From WLND01 sp040398845 (GTDB lineage Bacteria; Actinomycetota; Actinomycetes; S36-B12), in contig JBBATH010000012.1 in assembly GCA_040398845.1 (NCBI GenBank), forward strand, positions 1 through 64,000: DNA of 64,000 bases. Reading direction: 5' to 3'. Made by a program: the position numbers and the translations under genes. Below, one piece after another: positions 15,630-24,996 of this stretch; position 1 is the first letter of the stretch; the number at the start of each line of letters is the position of its first letter. A model generated the notes under the pieces. The model worked only from the letters and a program-made list of their open reading frames with translations. It did not search any database and was not told where the DNA came from.

Positions 15630-18600
15630 CTAGAGACGCAGACCTCCGGCCAAGACTTCGAGATCGAGGTCTGCCTCTGGTCGGATGAGTTCTCCCGTCG
15701 AGACCATAAAGAACCCGGCATCGACATCACTGATCGGCACGTTCTTCAGTTGGGACCAGGCGAGGCAGTAGATCGCCAATTGATACGGGTCAGTTCCACC
15801 CGAACCGCCGGTCTTCCAGTCAATGACGTCATAGCGGCCATTCCGCTCGAAGACCGCATCGATACGCCCTCGAACCACTCGCCCGCCGAGGACAAGTGCG
15901 AACGGCTCCTCAATTGCGACCGGCGATAGTCCTGCAAAAACCGACAACTCGAATGCGGCCTTCAGCGCAGTGAGTTGCTCATCGCTGGCGATACCATCGT
16001 CGCCCGCACCAGGCAGGTCATCTGGGTCGAGGAGTGACTGCTGGCCGTAGCGACTTTCGACCCAGGCATGAAAGGCCGTTCCCCGGCGGGCAGCTGAGGC
16101 CGGCTCACGGGGCATCGGTCGAGCAAGATCGATTGCCAGACCCTCCGGGTCCCGCAACGCTCGGATGAGGGCACTGGCCGAAAGCGAGTTCGGGAGCGGG
16201 ACAACCACATACTCACGATGACGGCGCGCCTCCTCGGCAAGGAGCGACGCTGTGTCAGCGTCCCACCGCTCGATGGTGGAGAGATCCGCGGCCGACAGTC
16301 CTGCGGGCGTAAGTTCTCGTTCGTTGCCCGCCATCGCGCTCCGCACCCGGTTCGCGACAGCAGCGATCGCAGCGGAAGATTCAATCGGTGCGGGCCAGCA
16401 GAACTCAAGCTCGACCGCGCCAGCAGAAGGATTCGTGGCGTCATCATCAGGCCTCGCGTGCCAAGCCACGATCGTGCCCATGCCGTCAAGGACAGTTTCC
16501 CTGATCACCGAGAGGTACGGCTCGGGGCCGCGCAGCGTTGACTGGGTCGGCCCCCACCAGTGCCCCGTGACGATAAGCGTGCGCTCCGCCCGAGTGAGGG
16601 CCACGTAGGCGAGTCGTTCATCGTCAGCCGTCTTGAGATCCGCAAGGAGTGCTTTGTACGCCTTGTACTCCTTGTCCCGCGGCGACTCGTCGGGGTTCGG
16701 AAACGAATCGAGTTCGTCGTTGGTGTCAGCCCGCAAGGCCCAGGGCACGGTCGCAGCGGATGTCGGCCACTCCGAGCGCGCGGGGGCCCCGGGGAAGGCA
16801 GACCGCGCGACCGATGGCACGAACACATGCGGGAACTCAAGACCCTTTGCCTTGTGGATGGTCATGAGTTGGACTGCATTTCCCAACACTGCCAAGTCGA
16901 GCGGAAGTTCGACGTCGAATCGCTCAGCATCCCGCAACCGGCCAAGGAAGGCCCCGAGGGACGAGGTCCCATCGAAATCGGTGAAGTCGGCCGCAAGATC
17001 AAGGAATGATGACCACGCGTACTGCTGCTGCTCTGCCTCAGCCGCCAACGTGCACTCCACGTCCAACCCGGTGACCCGACCGATCCGCGCGATCAGCTCG
17101 GTCATCGGCTCCCCGAGGTGGCGCCGCAGTTCCCGGATCTCATCGGCAAATTCGGTAAGGCGCCGCAAGGCATCGGGTGAGTAGCGGCCCGGGTTGCCGA
17201 GATCGAACAGGGCATCACTCAGCGAGACCGACTCAACCGGGTCGGCACCCGCCACCGCCTCGTCAAGGGCATCCTCCACATCGTCGGTTTCGAATCGGTG
17301 GCCACCTCCAGCGAGTTCGGCGGCGCGCGCACCCAATGCCGCAATGTCACGCAGACCCAGACGCAGACGCGGTCCGGCAAGCATGCGAACCAACTCTGGA
17401 TTCGCGATTGGGTTGTGCAGAATCTCTAGCATGCTTCGCAACTCGACGACGACCGGCTGTCGCAAAAGGCCTGCCGCACCGTAGAGCTGAGTGGGAACAC
17501 CCGCCGCACGAAGGAGGCGATCAAACTCTGCGAGATCCTTGCCCGTCGCTGCCAGAATGGCGATGTCGCTCCACTGATCATCGGCGAACGATGACTCCAC
17601 CCGCGACCGCCAGCCGGCAATCTGATCGACCACCCAGTCCTTTTCCGCGGCGGCTGTCTCGAAGAGTCCCACTCGGACGTCGCCGGTCCCCTTGATATCT
17701 ATATCGCCCGCCTTGAGTCGATCAAGGCCCGCGTGACGGCTGCGCAGGCCGCGCGAGAGATCATTCGCGACATCGAGGATGCTCGGACCCGATCTGCGGT
17801 TGAACGTCAGTGCATAGCGAGCGGAGGACTCAGCCACCCCGGATCGCCTGACTGGGAAGTGCTGTGGGAACCGCTCGATGTTGTCAACGCTCGCCCCGCG
17901 CCAACCATAGATCGCCTGACACGGATCACCCACTGCTGTCACCGGATGCCCATCGCTGAATAGGGCTTGGAGCAGATGCCGCTGGGCGATCGAGGTGTCC
18001 TGGTACTCGTCAAGGAGCACGACCCCATGCCTGGCACGGACCGCCGCGGCGACCTCAGGAAACCCGCGAACGATCTCGAGGGCCAGTCTCGTCTGGTCAG
18101 TGAAGTCAAGGAGATCGCGGGATTGCTTTTCCGCACGCCATTCTGTGACGAGCATCGCGAGCACGCGCCTCGCACGCGCCGTCGCACGCATGCTGACCCC
18201 GATTTTCTGCAGCGACCCATGTGCATCGAGCTCGGCGATGAGTGCGTCGTCAAACTCAATGACCGCAGATGGGGCAATGTCGAGCTCACTCAATTGATCG
18301 TCGAGTTCGAGAACCTCGCTCGTCAGAGAAATCGGCGAGGCGCCGAGGCCAGCGAGCGGCAACGATGTGCGGCACACAACCCGGTATGCAAGCTGATGCC
18401 GAGCACCGGCGCCCAGGATCTGCGCTCCAGGTTCACGCCCCAGGCGAATGCAATGCTCGCTCAATAGTCGGGCCGCGAAAGCGTTGTAGGTGAGCACCTG
18501 CGGCTCCCCCTGCACCTCCTCCTCATCATCAGCCACCCCCACTGGTCCAGGGAGGTCGATATCCAAGAAGCGAGCCATCGGGTCAGGCATGAGACCGGCC

Positions 18601-18878
18601 CGCTCAAGGCTGCGCATGCCCGTACGCATTGATCCGAGCAACTGCGCCGCCGCCTTTGTGGTGAAGGTGAGACCAATGACCGCATCCGGTCGCACCATTC
18701 CGCTGCCCACCAGCCACGCGATCCGAACCGCCATCGAAGTGGTCTTCCCCGAGCCTGCGCCCGCCACGACAACGGCTGGCTCGAGTGGGGCCGACACGAC
18801 GTCCCATTGCTCATCGCTCAGCTGAAAGCCGATCGCTCGATCCAGATCAGCCCGACTGATCTGCTGCCCGTGGCCCAT
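15630..18878 (-). CDS. adnB: AdnB-like helicase-nuclease subunit
   Basis: 1082 residues, UvrD/Rep-type helicase fused to a C-terminal PD-(D/E)XK nuclease of the RecB family. Walker A is AGAGSGKTT (39-47), motif II VVLLDEYQDTS, and motif V region MTIHKAKGLEFPHVFVP. The nuclease end is intact: RGTAFHAWVE, YDVIDWKTGG and PYQLAIYCLAW. With AdnA it forms the actinobacterial heterodimer that resects double-strand breaks. Its ATG shares one base with the adnA stop (TGATG); a GTG one codon earlier is an alternative. This overlap indicates coupled translation. Confidence 0.92.
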   Translation of the reverse strand: MGHGQQISRADLDRAIGFQLSDEQWDVVSAPLEPAVVVAGAGSGKTTSMAVRIAWLVGSGMVRPDAVIGLTFTTKAAAQLLGSMRTGMRSLERAGLMPDPMARFLDIDLPGPVGVADDEEEVQGEPQVLTYNAFAARLLSEHCIRLGREPGAQILGAGARHQLAYRVVCRTSLPLAGLGASPISLTSEVLELDDQLSELDIAPSAVIEFDDALIAELDAHGSLQKIGVSMRATARARRVLAMLVTEWRAEKQSRDLLDFTDQTRLALEIVRGFPEVAAAVRARHGVVLLDEYQDTSIAQRHLLQALFSDGHPVTAVGDPCQAIYGWRGASVDNIERFPQHFPVRRSGVAESSARYALTFNRRSGPSILDVANDLSRGLRSRHAGLDRLKAGDIDIKGTGDVRVGLFETAAAEKDWVVDQIAGWRSRVESSFADDQWSDIAILAATGKDLAEFDRLLRAAGVPTQLYGAAGLLRQPVVVELRSMLEILHNPIANPELVRMLAGPRLRLGLRDIAALGARAAELAGGGHRFETDDVEDALDEAVAGADPVESVSLSDALFDLGNPGRYSPDALRRLTEFADEIRELRRHLGEPMTELIARIGRVTGLDVECTLAAEAEQQQYAWSSFLDLAADFTDFDGTSSLGAFLGRLRDAERFDVELPLDLAVLGNAVQLMTIHKAKGLEFPHVFVPSVARSAFPGAPARSEWPTSAATVPWALRADTNDELDSFPNPDESPRDKEYKAYKALLADLKTADDERLAYVALTRAERTLIVTGHWWGPTQSTLRGPEPYLSVIRETVLDGMGTIVAWHARPDDDATNPSAGAVELEFCWPAPIESSAAIAAVANRVRSAMAGNERELTPAGLSAADLSTIERWDADTASLLAEEARRHREYVVVPLPNSLSASALIRALRDPEGLAIDLARPMPREPASAARRGTAFHAWVESRYGQQSLLDPDDLPGAGDDGIASDEQLTALKAAFELSVFAGLSPVAIEEPFALVLGGRVVRGRIDAVFERNGRYDVIDWKTGGSGGTDPYQLAIYCLAWSQLKNVPISDVDAGFFMVSTGELIRPEADLDLEVLAGGLRL

Positions 18879-21800
18879 CACACCACCACCTGCTCACCCT
18901 GACGTTGGGACGGGCACACGAGTTGGTACGCGCAGAATCGGCATCCTGAGTTGGGCTTCGCCACGAATCCCTCACCCCGGAGGAGTTCTGCCGCCTCACC
19001 CAACTCAATCTCGACCCAGGTTGGGGATTCGGAAGCGAGCGGTTCTTGGAACTGCACCTTCGGATCTGCAGCACCCGCGGTGGCCGGCACACGCAACTGC
19101 ACGAGGGCAGCGCCACCCACCTGCGCACCATTGGCGCGGAGAAGCAGTTGGTACACGCCGAGTTGTGCATGCGACCCAACGGTGGTGTCAGAAGCGGGCT
19201 TGCGGATGTTCTTGAGGTCGATCGCGACCGTGCGACCTGCACTGTCCTGCTCGATGCGGTCGAGGAACCCCCGCAATCGCACGGCCTCTGATCCACCTCC
19301 CGTTGTGGGCACGGAGATCTCGGCTCGGTACTCACGCTCGGTCCCAAGGAGGACACGATCGCCACGCAGGTGGTACACAAGAAAGCGCGACAAAGCGTCC
19401 CGGGCCTCGGCTCGTTCACTCGCTGACTGCCATGATGCCTCGAATCGAAGATCGCGCCACACTCGGTCAACGAGGGCGTCCATGCTCTCGAGTTCGGCGG
19501 GGACCTCACCCTTGGCCACGTAGTCGGCAACCGCGTGGATGACACTGCCGAACTTCGTCGATGACGGCCTTGGGACATCGGCATGGGCGTCGTGCTCGAG
19601 AAACCACTTCAACGGACAGGTGAGGATCGACTCAAGCCCGCTGCCCGAGAGCGTGATCGGCGTATCGGATGGTCGCAGGGGCCGCTCGTTCACAGTTTCG
19701 TCGCGCACCCCCCACCAGTGGTCGGGGTCGGCCACCCGCACCAGTGGCTCACCTTGGTCACCAGTCGCGTTCGCGAGTTTCGCCAGCCTCTCGATCGCTG
19801 CGCTGCGCAGGCCCTCCGAGGCACTCGGGTCTGCTGCGACGACTCGCAGGTGAGCCACGAGGCCATGGGTCGACGCAGCGAACGCCGGCCGGCCGTGGAT
19901 TCGATCCGGCTCGATGCCTAGGTCATCGACGAACCGACTCGGCTGGAGGCCGCCACCGGAATCCGAGGCGAGGCTGGCAACGGTGACTCGACGCCGAGCC
20001 CGGGTAAGGGCCACAAAGAAGAGTCGGCGCTCCTCAGCGAGCAGGTCAGCGGGTCGTACGGATTCACCAACACCGGCGCGGGTAAGTCGATCTGGTTCGA
20101 GCACCGACCCTCGGGTGCGAAGGTCCGGCCAGACACCCTCCTCCGCCCCCACGATCCAGCAGGCATCCCACTCCAAGCCCTTGGCTCGGTGGGCGGTGAT
20201 GATCCGAACGGCGTCGATGCTGATCGATCGCTCGGCGATCGGCTCCGCAGGAATCTGCTGGTCACGAAGGGACACCAAGAGATTCTTCATGCCGACGAAC
20301 CCTCGAAATCGCGCCGACGAGCGCTCGGCCGTCTCGAACAGGGCGAGCACGGCATCGATGTTGTGATGAGCCGAGGACGAACCGCCAAGTGCTGCCTGAC
20401 GAAGTCGTTCCGGCCAACTGTGAAGGGTCGACCCGCCGACCCTTCCTGACCACAGTGTCCAGAGCACTTCGGCGGGCGAGGCGCCCCGCGCAACCTGCTC
20501 ACTGGCGGCCTGGATGAGCAGTCGTATGCGATCAACACTCGCGAACAACCCTGAATCCTGGTCGTCACGCTCGACCGCGAAAGTGCCCCGAAGAAGATCT
20601 CGGATGAGTTCATCCGAGGAAACTGGCGTGACCGATGGATCCGTTTCGCGAGCCTGGTTGCGGAGGAGTCTGCCCAGTCTTCTGAGTTGCCATGAGTCGA
20701 GGTCGCCGAGTGGCGGACGCAGGAGGTCAATCGCCGCCGCAGCGCTCATATGGCCCGGATCGCAGGCGACCTCAAGCGCGCTCAGAAGAACGGCCACTGC
20801 CGGTTCGAGCCTCAGCGGTATCTCATCGGCGGCAACCGCGGCTGGGACCCCCGCTTGGGTCATCGCCCGCTGCACGAGCGGAATCGACTGGGAGGACCGA
20901 ACGATGACCGCCATGCTCGACCAGGCACGGCCCTCACGTAGGTGGGCGTACTGAACCTGCTGGGCAATGTGCGCCGCGCGTGTCGAATCGGTATCAAAAC
21001 AGCCAACGACAACCTCCCCCTCACATGACGGATCGCACACCGGGTTGCGGTGCGCATTGGCGGTTGCAGCTTCGAGTTGGCGCAGAGGCCGCTTTCCAAT
21101 GACCAGGGATGCCGCTTCGCTGATTTCGGAGCCGAATCGCCTCGTCCGGCGCAGTACGACAATAGAAGCGGGCACACCGCCGGCGGCGCGGAACCGGTGG
21201 GGGAAGTCGAAGATACCGGTGACGTCGGCCCCACGGAATGCGAAGATCGACTGATCTGGATCGCCGACCGCGACGATGGAGGTCCGCGGACCCACGAGGG
21301 CCTCGAGCAAGGCCACCTGAAGCGGATCGGTGTCCTGGTATTCATCGACGAACACCGCCCGGAACTGGCCATGCAGGGCGAGGCGGCCCTGCGGTGACCT
21401 GGCCCAGATCACCGCGCGATGGAGGAGTTCTGCATAGTCCACAACATTCTCAAGGACCATGACCTCGCTCTCCTGCCGGGCGAGGACCCCGAGGGCCTCC
21501 CACGCGGGCCGACCCGACTTGGCGCCGATGCGCTGCAGTTGAAGCGGTTCGAGTCCGAGTTCCTTCGCCCGAGCAAGAACCGCACGCACCTCATTCGCTA
21601 GCCCGAGCGTGTGCAAGGCCCCTGATAGGTCCTCCGGCCACACGACAGCGCCATCCTCAACCGCCCCGAGAAGGAGGTCGCGAATCCGAACATCCTCCTC
21701 CGCTCCGGAGAGCAGTCTGGGCGGCTCCCGGTATTCCTCCTGCGTGCCATTCTGCAGCGTGAGGCCATAGGCAAACGAATGGAAGGTCGCCACGGTCGGC

Positions 21801-22078
21801 AACAAGCCGCCTCCGAGTCGGGTGACAATCCGATCGCGCAACTCTCCGGCAGCGCGCTTTCCAAAGGTCAATGCGAGGACGGACGACGCCGGGAGCGGAT
21901 GAGCCGGATCATTGATCCGCGCGGCGATGGCCTCCACGATGGTCGTTGTCTTCCCGGTGCCGGGTCCGGCAAGCACGAGGAGGGGTCCAACCCGATGATC
22001 GACGACCCGCTGCTGCTCCTCATCGAGTCTCGGCGCCGCAGTGGTTGGCAGCGGCGACGCGTCGAGCCGAAACGACAT
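18878..22078 (-). CDS. adnA: AdnA-like helicase-nuclease subunit with Fe-S cluster motif
   Basis: 1066 residues. Walker A AGPGTGKTT (37-45), motif II VFVDEYQDTDP, and ITAHRAKGLEWDACWIV in the helicase part; the C-terminal RecB-type nuclease carries VAIDLKNIRK and HAQLGVYQLLL. Three Cys in SGCRFCAYQLVCP (1046, 1049, 1055) plus one in LTCPLKWFLEHDA upstream form the Cys-x(n)-Cys-x2-Cys-x5-Cys Fe-S signature of AddB/AdnA nucleases. The ATG (MSFRLDAS) is preceded by GGGGAG at a good distance, so I reject the longer frame. It lies upstream of and overlaps adnB. Divergent from the flippase-like gene, 59 bases apart. Confidence 0.92.
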   Translation of the reverse strand: MSFRLDASPLPTTAAPRLDEEQQRVVDHRVGPLLVLAGPGTGKTTTIVEAIAARINDPAHPLPASSVLALTFGKRAAGELRDRIVTRLGGGLLPTVATFHSFAYGLTLQNGTQEEYREPPRLLSGAEEDVRIRDLLLGAVEDGAVVWPEDLSGALHTLGLANEVRAVLARAKELGLEPLQLQRIGAKSGRPAWEALGVLARQESEVMVLENVVDYAELLHRAVIWARSPQGRLALHGQFRAVFVDEYQDTDPLQVALLEALVGPRTSIVAVGDPDQSIFAFRGADVTGIFDFPHRFRAAGGVPASIVVLRRTRRFGSEISEAASLVIGKRPLRQLEAATANAHRNPVCDPSCEGEVVVGCFDTDSTRAAHIAQQVQYAHLREGRAWSSMAVIVRSSQSIPLVQRAMTQAGVPAAVAADEIPLRLEPAVAVLLSALEVACDPGHMSAAAAIDLLRPPLGDLDSWQLRRLGRLLRNQARETDPSVTPVSSDELIRDLLRGTFAVERDDQDSGLFASVDRIRLLIQAASEQVARGASPAEVLWTLWSGRVGGSTLHSWPERLRQAALGGSSSAHHNIDAVLALFETAERSSARFRGFVGMKNLLVSLRDQQIPAEPIAERSISIDAVRIITAHRAKGLEWDACWIVGAEEGVWPDLRTRGSVLEPDRLTRAGVGESVRPADLLAEERRLFFVALTRARRRVTVASLASDSGGGLQPSRFVDDLGIEPDRIHGRPAFAASTHGLVAHLRVVAADPSASEGLRSAAIERLAKLANATGDQGEPLVRVADPDHWWGVRDETVNERPLRPSDTPITLSGSGLESILTCPLKWFLEHDAHADVPRPSSTKFGSVIHAVADYVAKGEVPAELESMDALVDRVWRDLRFEASWQSASERAEARDALSRFLVYHLRGDRVLLGTEREYRAEISVPTTGGGSEAVRLRGFLDRIEQDSAGRTVAIDLKNIRKPASDTTVGSHAQLGVYQLLLRANGAQVGGAALVQLRVPATAGAADPKVQFQEPLASESPTWVEIELGEAAELLRGEGFVAKPNSGCRFCAYQLVCPSQRQGEQVVV

Positions 22079-22137
22079 GGGCGCTCCCCGTGTTTGCATA
22101 GGACATGAGTACCAGCAACGTCTGACAAGATGCTCTG

Positions 22138-24549
22138 GTGACCTCCGGGGAGAGTAGATCTGGGTTCGAGGCAGCCGCCCGTTCCCCTGCTCCCGCGCCC
22201 GACGCACTTCTGGGCGCCGACGAATTCCCTCGGCGCGTTCGTCGCCCGCTCGATCTCGCCCGGTTCACCGCGTCGATCATTCTCACCGCGAGCATTGTCC
22301 TCATCGCCTGGTTCGCGACGAGCACAACCGAAGGCATCGGCAATGACCTCTCCACCGGTGCACAGCTTCTTCCAAGCCTCATCGTCCTAGCCCTGAACAT
22401 CATCGGAGGCATCGGGACCCTCGGGTTGCCAATCGCCGCGTCGATCGCCCTCGTGGCCCGCCGGAGGATTCGACAGCTCTTTGACGCCCTCGTCGCGCTG
22501 CTCGTCACGATCGTCGCGCTCACCATTGCCACAAACGTCATCTCCCTTGTCGACTCTCCCCGACTCCTCGCAGCCCTCGCCGGATCAGCGAGCAGTAGCA
22601 GCATGGCTACGGCGCCGATTCTCGGCGGCCTGATCGCCTTCATCACGGTGGCGCGACTCATGGGCCGGCGACCCTGGAACATCCTCAGCCTTTTGGTGAT
22701 CGGCTCGCTCGTCACGGTCACGTTCCTGAACTCAGGGATCGCGCTCGCGGGCATCGGAGTCTCACTGTCAATCGGCTGGGCCTTCGGGCTCATCTGCCGT
22801 TATGTGCTTGGCACCCCAACCACCCGGCCTAGCTCCGCGGAGATTGTCGCTGCCCTCACCCGTGGCGGGTTCACCATCGCAGCTCTGTCCGCAGAAGTTA
22901 CCACCAGCCAAGGCCGTCGCTATCGAGCGGACACATCCTCGGGCCAACAGATGCGCGTCGCTGTGCTCGACCGCGACCTTGAGGGCGCGGGCCTCGTCAG
23001 TTCGTTCTGGACCGCATTGCGCCTTCGAAGCGAGACAGGCGGGGGCGCATTCAATATGCGACGGTCGCTTGACCATACGGCACTCATGTCCTACGCAGGA
23101 GCGGCCGCGGGAGCCCCGATGCCGCGACTCCTTCTCGCATCCGAGGTTGGTCCCGATTCCAGTCTCCTAGCCTTCGAGGACGTCGAGGGCACGGTCTTCT
23201 CAGATGCCACCGATCTCACCGACACCGATCTCGATGATGCCTGGCGTGCCGTGAAGATCCTGCACGACCACCAGATCAGCCACCGGCGACTCTCGGCCGA
23301 TCACCTCATCAGGGCGACCGGCGGCGGGGTGCAGATCATCGGATACGACGGGGGAACCGTTGCCGCTGGCGACGTTTCGATGCGCATCGATCTCGCCGAG
23401 CTGCTATGCACGCTCGCCCTTATAGTGGGCGTCGAGCGGTCGGTAGCGTCCGGGCAGCTGGTCCTCGGCGAGAGCGGCCTCTTGCGCGCCTTGCCCACCC
23501 TTCAGTCGGTTGCTCTCTCCTCGGCCACTCGTCGAGCCATGCGCAAGAACAAGCAACTCATGGTGAACCTGAGGGATGTCCTGCTCGAGAGTCGACCGGG
23601 TGAGCCCGTCGAGCAGATTCGCCTCGAACGCGTGAAACTTCGCACGCTCGTCATGATCCTTGTTGGGTCCATTGCCGGCTACGTCCTGCTCTCCCAACTT
23701 GCCCAGGTCGATCTTGCGACGCTCATCACCTCCGCGAACGGCTGGTGGGTCCTTGCCGCCCTTGTCCTGAGCCTCATCACTTACGTGGGTGCGGCGTGGT
23801 CGCTCTCGGGCTTCGTCCCGGAACGGCTCAGGCTCCATCGAACGATCCTGGCGCAGCTCGCAGGCGACTTCGCAACCTTGGTCTCGCCACCAACCCTCGG
23901 TGCGGTCGCCATCAACATGCGCTTTCTCCAGCGGGCCGGTCTCCACCCTGCGCTCGCAGCCGCCTCGGTCGGGGTGTCACAGGTTATGGCCTTCGTCTTC
24001 CACATCCTCCTGCTCTTCGCTTTTGGCATCGCTGCCGGGACCCAGCACGATTTCACCTTCAATCCCCCTCGCCTCGTCGTCATCGCCATCGCCGCAATCG
24101 CAGTGATCGCCCTCGCACTGCTCGCCGTTCCTAGGATCCGTCGCCTCATCACCGACCGCGTGCGTCCAACGCTGCGCGAGGTCGTGCCCAGGCTTGTCAC
24201 GCTGGCGCAGCGACCATACAAGTTGCTCGAGGGCATTGGTGGAATCCTTATCCTCAACCTCGCCTACATCGGCGTCCTCATCGCTTGCGTTCACGCATTT
24301 GGGGGCGAGTTGAGCATCGCCGTCATCGCGGTCGTGTACCTCGCCGGAGCCACCATCGGCCAGGCTGCACCAACCCCCGGCGGACTCGGCGCCGTCGAGG
24401 CGGCACTTTCCGCCGGCCTCACTGCAGCAGGGCTCGACGGCGGCGTGGCAGTGTCGGCCGTGCTCCTCTACCGACTCGTGACCTTCTGGCTGCCGACCCT
24501 GCCGGGCTACTGGTCCTTCAATTGGCTCACAAAGAGGGGCGCGCTGTAG
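22138..24549 (+). CDS. large YbhN/MprF-type flippase-like membrane protein with embedded kinase-like region
   Basis: 803 residues. Four or five hydrophobic segments occupy about 40-225; a soluble region (about 240-480) then resembles a protein-kinase fold with AWRAVKILHDHQISHRRLSADHLI (HRR in place of HRD) and IGYDGGTVAAGD (DGG in place of DFG), followed by the lysylphosphatidylglycerol-synthase transmembrane domain (about 500-795; GDFATLVSPPTLGAVAINMRFLQ, and AAPTPGGLGAVEAALSAGL). The C-terminal domain belongs to UPF0104/YbhN, related to the lipid-flipping half of MprF; no lysyl-transferase domain is present. The kinase-like part lacks clear catalytic residues, so it may be a nucleotide- or ligand-sensing pseudokinase. 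The start is GTG. Role unknown; lipid transport is inferred. Confidence 0.82.
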   Translation: MTSGESRSGFEAAARSPAPAPDALLGADEFPRRVRRPLDLARFTASIILTASIVLIAWFATSTTEGIGNDLSTGAQLLPSLIVLALNIIGGIGTLGLPIAASIALVARRRIRQLFDALVALLVTIVALTIATNVISLVDSPRLLAALAGSASSSSMATAPILGGLIAFITVARLMGRRPWNILSLLVIGSLVTVTFLNSGIALAGIGVSLSIGWAFGLICRYVLGTPTTRPSSAEIVAALTRGGFTIAALSAEVTTSQGRRYRADTSSGQQMRVAVLDRDLEGAGLVSSFWTALRLRSETGGGAFNMRRSLDHTALMSYAGAAAGAPMPRLLLASEVGPDSSLLAFEDVEGTVFSDATDLTDTDLDDAWRAVKILHDHQISHRRLSADHLIRATGGGVQIIGYDGGTVAAGDVSMRIDLAELLCTLALIVGVERSVASGQLVLGESGLLRALPTLQSVALSSATRRAMRKNKQLMVNLRDVLLESRPGEPVEQIRLERVKLRTLVMILVGSIAGYVLLSQLAQVDLATLITSANGWWVLAALVLSLITYVGAAWSLSGFVPERLRLHRTILAQLAGDFATLVSPPTLGAVAINMRFLQRAGLHPALAAASVGVSQVMAFVFHILLLFAFGIAAGTQHDFTFNPPRLVVIAIAAIAVIALALLAVPRIRRLITDRVRPTLREVVPRLVTLAQRPYKLLEGIGGILILNLAYIGVLIACVHAFGGELSIAVIAVVYLAGATIGQAAPTPGGLGAVEAALSAGLTAAGLDGGVAVSAVLLYRLVTFWLPTLPGYWSFNWLTKRGAL

Positions 24550-24612
24550 CGCCGCAAAAGACTCACCCGCCCCGGGAGTGCATGAGCACTTACGCAGCGG
24601 CACAATGCAGGC

Positions 24613-24840
24613 ATGAGCGAATCAACGAGTCAAGCAAGTAGCGAATCCGTCACCATCACGGTCGGAGCCGATGGGCCTCTTGAGGTCTCCGGGCCGGTCG
24701 AGATCGTCGCCGCCGACGGAACGGTCCTGCGCGAGACGAGCAAGGCCTATCTATGCCGTTGCGGTCACTCCGCCAACAAGCCCTTCTGCGATGGCGCCCA
24801 CAAGCGCGAGGGGTTTGTCGACGCAGGTCTCGGCGGATAA
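24613..24840 (+). CDS. CDGSH-type iron-sulfur protein
   Basis: 75 residues. The C-terminal half has the full CDGSH signature CRCGHSANKPFCDGAH, ligands Cys48, Cys50, Cys59 and His63 for a redox-active, acid-labile 2Fe-2S cluster. The N-terminus is a short beta-rich segment (PLEVSGPVEIVAADGTVL) typical of the small bacterial type. It follows the flippase-like gene by 63 bases. No Shine-Dalgarno is evident, so it may be leaderless. Physiological role unknown; electron transfer or cluster transfer are the usual proposals. Confidence 0.9.
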   Translation: MSESTSQASSESVTITVGADGPLEVSGPVEIVAADGTVLRETSKAYLCRCGHSANKPFCDGAHKREGFVDAGLGG

Positions 24841-24870
24841 CGCCCCGCTGCCCCTCCCCCCCGCTGAACG

Positions 24871-24927
24871 TGCTCGTTACTGTCGTGATTTTCGCCAAAT
24901 TGGCTGACTTCACGACAGTAATGAGCA
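24871..24927. repeat. 57-bp imperfect palindrome, copy 1
   Basis: Arms TGCTCGTTACTGTCGTGA (24871-24888) and its near-complement ending at 24927 match at 17 of 18 positions; the centre holds a second small inverted repeat (GCCAA/TTGGC). It lies 70 bp before the AbiEi/DUF559 gene. A related element of identical length and orientation follows that gene. It may act as a terminator for the CDGSH gene, but there is no T-run. Confidence 0.8.
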
Positions 24928-24996
24928 GGTGCGCGGGGTCGAGGCCTGTGGACAAAGGTTTTGTCGGGAGTGACGTGTGGCAGGCATGATTCCCAC

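Noticed and set aside
18878..18881. Frameshift between adnA and adnB
   Set aside because: The junction is a normal overlapping stop/start (TGATG); both proteins have complete motifs.
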